Part shown: one piece after another, positions 35,487 through 38,106 of the stretch
How positions within the stretch are numbered: position 1 is the first letter of the stretch
Layout: every line of letters starts with the position of its first letter
Source: Proteobacteria bacterium UBA4656
Lineage (GTDB): Bacteria; Pseudomonadota; Gammaproteobacteria; Xanthomonadales; Ahniellaceae
DNA length: 38,106 bases
Reading direction: 5' to 3'
Assembly (NCBI GenBank): GCA_002405525.1
Contig: DHLY01000164.1
Location: 1 to 38,106, forward strand
Notes under the pieces: model-generated
What the model was told of the DNA's origin: nothing
Database searches by the model: none
The model's input: only the letters and a program-made list of their open reading frames with translations
Translations under genes and position numbers: made by a program

Positions 35487-36319
35487 CCGACAACCGGCTC
35501 GATCCGCGCCACATCACCGACGATGCGATGCGCCTTTCCGAACGCACGGTACCGCTCCTGCAAGACGAGCGGGTGGTCGGCGTGATCGACAGCGAGCACT
35601 CCGTGGCCGGTTTCTTCGGCGGCTGCCACTTCGAGGTGCTGGAGACGGTCGCGTCGATGGCGGTCGCCCGCATCGAGGACGGCGAGCACATGCGCGCAGC
35701 ACTGGCGGCCTGTGTGGCGGAGAAGGAACTGCTGCTGCGCGAGGTCCACCATCGGGTCAAGAACAACCTGCAGATCATCAGCAGCCTGGTGATGCTGCGA
35801 ATCGACCGGATCGAAGACCCGGCCGTGCGCCGCATGCTGGAAGAGAACGTGCAGCGGGTACGCGCGATGGCGCTCATCCACCGTCAGATGTATGCCGGTG
35901 ATTCGATGTCCGCGATCGATCTCGGCGCCTACGTGCGGCAGCTGGTCGCCGCGCCGGCGCCGGACACCCGGCTGCTGGTCGAAGCCGATGCGCTGGAGGT
36001 GGCCGGCGACCACGCTGTGCCGCTGAGCATCATCCTCAACGAACTGATCACCAACGCCATCAAGCACGGACGGACGGGAAGCGCCGGCAAGGCGGCCTGC
36101 ATGGAGTTCGGCGTCCGCGCCGCCGGCGCGCGTGCCCTGCTCACGGTACGCGACCACGGTCCCGGCATCCGGCCCGGGACCGATCCCCGGCTCAGCGAGA
36201 GCCTCGGGCTGACCCTGGTCGAAACGCTGTCGCGCCAGTTGCGCGCCCGCCTCGACTACGCCGGCGACGGCGGAACGCGGGTCAGCCTCGACTTCCCCGT
36301 GCGGCCGGACGCCACCTGA
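35414..36319 (+). CDS. GAF (truncated) plus HisKA_2-type histidine kinase
   Basis: The frame is open upstream to about 35126, but family-like sequence begins only at EIRVPIEIPIGQGIARSV (35405). GTG 35414 is the first plausible start and gives 301 residues. The C-terminal half of a GAF domain is clear (DPRHITDDAMRLSERTVPLL, VIDSEHSVAGFF, LETVASMAVARIE), but its first 50 or so residues are absent. The HisKA_2 box VHHRVKNNLQIISSL (phosphorylated His near 113), N-box NELITNAIKHG, DHGPGI and LGLTLVETLSRQL of the ATPase domain are intact. It should autophosphorylate if expressed. Whether it works without the receiver and a whole GAF is doubtful. A -1 change or small deletion separates it from the upstream frame. 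Confidence 0.75.
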   Translation: MPIEIPIGQGIARSVVLYDRPEVVTDNRLDPRHITDDAMRLSERTVPLLQDERVVGVIDSEHSVAGFFGGCHFEVLETVASMAVARIEDGEHMRAALAACVAEKELLLREVHHRVKNNLQIISSLVMLRIDRIEDPAVRRMLEENVQRVRAMALIHRQMYAGDSMSAIDLGAYVRQLVAAPAPDTRLLVEADALEVAGDHAVPLSIILNELITNAIKHGRTGSAGKAACMEFGVRAAGARALLTVRDHGPGIRPGTDPRLSESLGLTLVETLSRQLRARLDYAGDGGTRVSLDFPVRPDAT

Positions 36320-36461
36320 ATCCGCGCGCGCCTGCCCGGAGCCGGGGCGGCGGCGCGGCACGCACCAACGCGCGCGCCTCTGTGCAGCCTGCCCCCGGCC
36401 GGCATACCATCGAGGCTTCCGCCCGCATTCCGGGCCTCGCCGCGCAAACACGGGACTCCGC

Positions 36462-37739
36462 ATGGCCTCCGGCAAGACCCTCACCTATGCAATTCTCGGC
36501 GCTCTGTTGCTCGGGCTGGCGGTGGGTTACGCGGTCAACCAGTCGGGCGTCGACTCCAAGGGCATCATCGAGGGCTTCACCCTCGTCACCACCCTGTTCC
36601 TGCGCTTGATCAAGATGATCATCGCACCGCTGGTTTTTTCGACCCTGGTGGTGGGCATCGCCAAAATGGGAGACATGAGCAGCGTCGGCCGGGTCGGGAT
36701 CAAGGCCTTCGCGTGGTTCATGGCGGCATCGGTGGTTTCGCTGGGACTCGGCCTGATCCTGGTCAACTTCTTCGCACCGGGCGAGGGGCTCAACATCGAA
36801 CTTCCCGCAGCGAACACGGCCACCGGCATCACGGCGTCGGGTCTGACGCTGCAGGAATTCGTGCTGCACCTTGTGCCTTCTTCGATCGTCGACGGCATGG
36901 CGAAGAACGAGATCCTGCAGATCGTGGTGTTCTCGGTGTTCTTCGGCGCAGCCTGCGCGGCGATCGGCGAGAAGGGCAAGGTGCTGGTCGACGCGCTGGA
37001 AGGCGTGTCGTATGCGATGCTCAAGCTGACGATGTACGTGATGTGGTTCGCGCCGCTGGCGGTGTTCGCCGCAGTGGCGGCCACGGTGTCCAAGAGCGGC
37101 TTCGGCATCCTCGCGGTGTATGGCGAGTTCATGCTGGAGTTCTACCTCGCCATCGTCGTGCTGTGGGCGATCCTGTTCGCCGCCGCTTTCCTGGTGCTGG
37201 GCCGGCGCGCAGGCGGGCTGTTCGCCGCGGTGCGTGAACCGACCCTGCTCGCCTTCGCCACTGCATCCAGCGAGGCAGCCTATCCGAAAACGTTGGCGCA
37301 GCTGGAGAAGTTTGGCTGCAGCAATCGCGTCGCGTCCTTCGTGCTGCCTCTGGGCTATTCGTTCAACCTCGACGGCTCGATGCTGTACTGCACCTTCGCG
37401 GTGCTGTTCATCGCCCAGGCCTACGGGATCGAACTCAGCCTTGGCCAGCAGTTGACCATGCTGCTGATCCTGATGGTCACGTCCAAGGGCATGGCCGGCG
37501 TGCCGCGCGCGTCCCTGGTGGTGATCGCCGCCACCCTGGCGCAGTTCAACATCCCCGAGGCGGGCCTGCTGCTGCTGCTCGGCGTGGACCATTTCCTCGA
37601 CATGGGCCGCTCGGCCACCAACGTGATCGGCAACAGCGTGGCCACCGCGGTGGTGTCCAAGTGGGAAGGGCAATTGCGCGCCGAAGGCGAGGCCGCGCCG
37701 GAACTCATCGCGGCCACAGGCGGCGAGCGGACGTCCTGA
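36462..37739 (+). CDS. Dicarboxylate/amino acid:cation symporter (DAACS, GltP/DctA-like)
   Basis: The product has 425 residues. Eight membrane helices and the two re-entrant loops of the family can be placed: TLFLRLIKMIIAPLVFSTLV, ATASSEAAYPKTL (serine-rich hairpin HP1), GYSFNLDGSMLY (NMDGT-type motif of TM7), MVTSKGMAGVPRASLVV (HP2) and DHFLDMGRSATNVIGN (TM8 with the substrate-binding Asp/Arg/Asn). It imports glutamate, aspartate or C4-dicarboxylates with sodium ions or protons. GGGA lies about 6 bases before the ATG. The Arg in TM8 (DMGRSATNV) is the position that separates acidic from neutral substrates and favours an acidic one. Confidence 0.93.
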   Translation: MASGKTLTYAILGALLLGLAVGYAVNQSGVDSKGIIEGFTLVTTLFLRLIKMIIAPLVFSTLVVGIAKMGDMSSVGRVGIKAFAWFMAASVVSLGLGLILVNFFAPGEGLNIELPAANTATGITASGLTLQEFVLHLVPSSIVDGMAKNEILQIVVFSVFFGAACAAIGEKGKVLVDALEGVSYAMLKLTMYVMWFAPLAVFAAVAATVSKSGFGILAVYGEFMLEFYLAIVVLWAILFAAAFLVLGRRAGGLFAAVREPTLLAFATASSEAAYPKTLAQLEKFGCSNRVASFVLPLGYSFNLDGSMLYCTFAVLFIAQAYGIELSLGQQLTMLLILMVTSKGMAGVPRASLVVIAATLAQFNIPEAGLLLLLGVDHFLDMGRSATNVIGNSVATAVVSKWEGQLRAEGEAAPELIAATGGERTS

Positions 37740-37949
37740 ACGGGCCACTCTCGCTGCCTTTCGGGACCTCCGCGATCCCGGCTTGTTGCATGGCGCAGAA
37801 GATCGGCGCCTGGCGATTCAGCGCCACCCGGACCGTGGTCGCCGGCCAGGTCCTTGGCCGGACGAAGCCGCCCGAAAACAGCATGGCGGAACGCTGCGCC
37901 CGACGGGCAGAGGCCCCCGCCACGCATTGGAATGGCCTGCCGACACGGC

Positions 37950-38106
37950 TCAACCGTCGGCGTCGATCCGCACGTCGACCCGCATGCCCACCGGCAGGTC
38001 GGCGCCCGGGTCGAGGCGCAGCAGGACCTCGAGCACGCGCGCGTCCACGCGCTCGGCGGGCCGTTCGGTGACGACGCTGCGCCGGCCCATGCGGCCGGCG
38101 ACGTGC
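37950..38106 (-). CDS. 3' end of a HlyD/RND-type periplasmic adaptor protein (partial)
   Basis: The last 51 residues of a minus-strand gene that continues beyond the window: GRMGRRSVVTERPAERVDAR, then VLEVLLRLDPGADLPVGMRV and DVRID before a TGA at 37950-37952. The 'ERVDARVLEV...LPVGMRVDV.I' wording is typical of the C-terminal membrane-proximal domain of HlyD-type adaptors for ABC exporters. The 210 bases between it and the symporter contain no gene or clear terminator. The identification rests on the C-terminus alone. Confidence 0.65.
   Translation of the reverse strand, partial: HVAGRMGRRSVVTERPAERVDARVLEVLLRLDPGADLPVGMRVDVRIDADG

Overview
This is chromosomal DNA from a very GC-rich (about 70%) bacterium. 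It is most likely a gammaproteobacterium of the Xanthomonadales/Lysobacterales. The support is a TonB-dependent receptor of the Xanthomonas/Caulobacter type, TruC and ArfB, a REP-type GTAGGAGCG palindrome, and ACCC-rich intergenic repeats. Most genes are ordinary housekeeping or accessory metabolism, often in short runs whose start and stop codons overlap (GTGA, ATGA, TGATG). I see no rRNA, tRNA, CRISPR array, prophage or intact insertion sequence.

Left part (1-10.1 kb): the 5' end of a probable SulP transporter; a coupled pair of small unknown genes behind an FNR-like palindrome; a wax ester synthase/diacylglycerol acyltransferase coupled to a lipase-like hydrolase, then a second hydrolase; a membrane-anchored unknown protein; an orphan ParA ATPase; a YCII/DGPF protein coupled to an ECF sigma factor with a long C-terminal extension; and a PfkB-family sugar/nucleoside kinase. 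Three copies of a roughly 150 bp structured repeat each begin exactly at the TGA stop codon of a gene here.

Middle (10.1-19.0 kb): a three-hairpin relative of that repeat, a decayed cytochrome b561 gene next to an intact YceI gene, a gene-poor stretch with a scrap resembling an IS91-type transposase, and a divergent carbohydrate locus (TonB-dependent receptor and secreted GH13 alpha-amylase) sharing a CG-centred palindrome.

Right part (19.1-38.1 kb): an AbrB-type antitoxin and Doc toxin lead a five-gene fully overlapping run that continues with an RlmI-like rRNA methyltransferase, an FMN-binding oxidase-like protein and a serine hydrolase with a membrane tail. A REP pair overlaps that last stop codon. 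Then follow a DUF4139 protein, a TetA-like MFS pump, a SWIM/SNF2 helicase, a VOC protein, a Pmp3 peptide, a two-gene ABC transporter, truC, arfB and an acyltransferase. The end holds a damaged response-regulator/histidine-kinase locus (shortened receiver, then a frame change into a truncated GAF domain), a dicarboxylate/glutamate symporter and the 3' end of a HlyD-type adaptor.

The best candidates for something undescribed are the stop-codon-anchored repeat family and the toxin-antitoxin module wired by translational coupling into an rRNA-modification operon.
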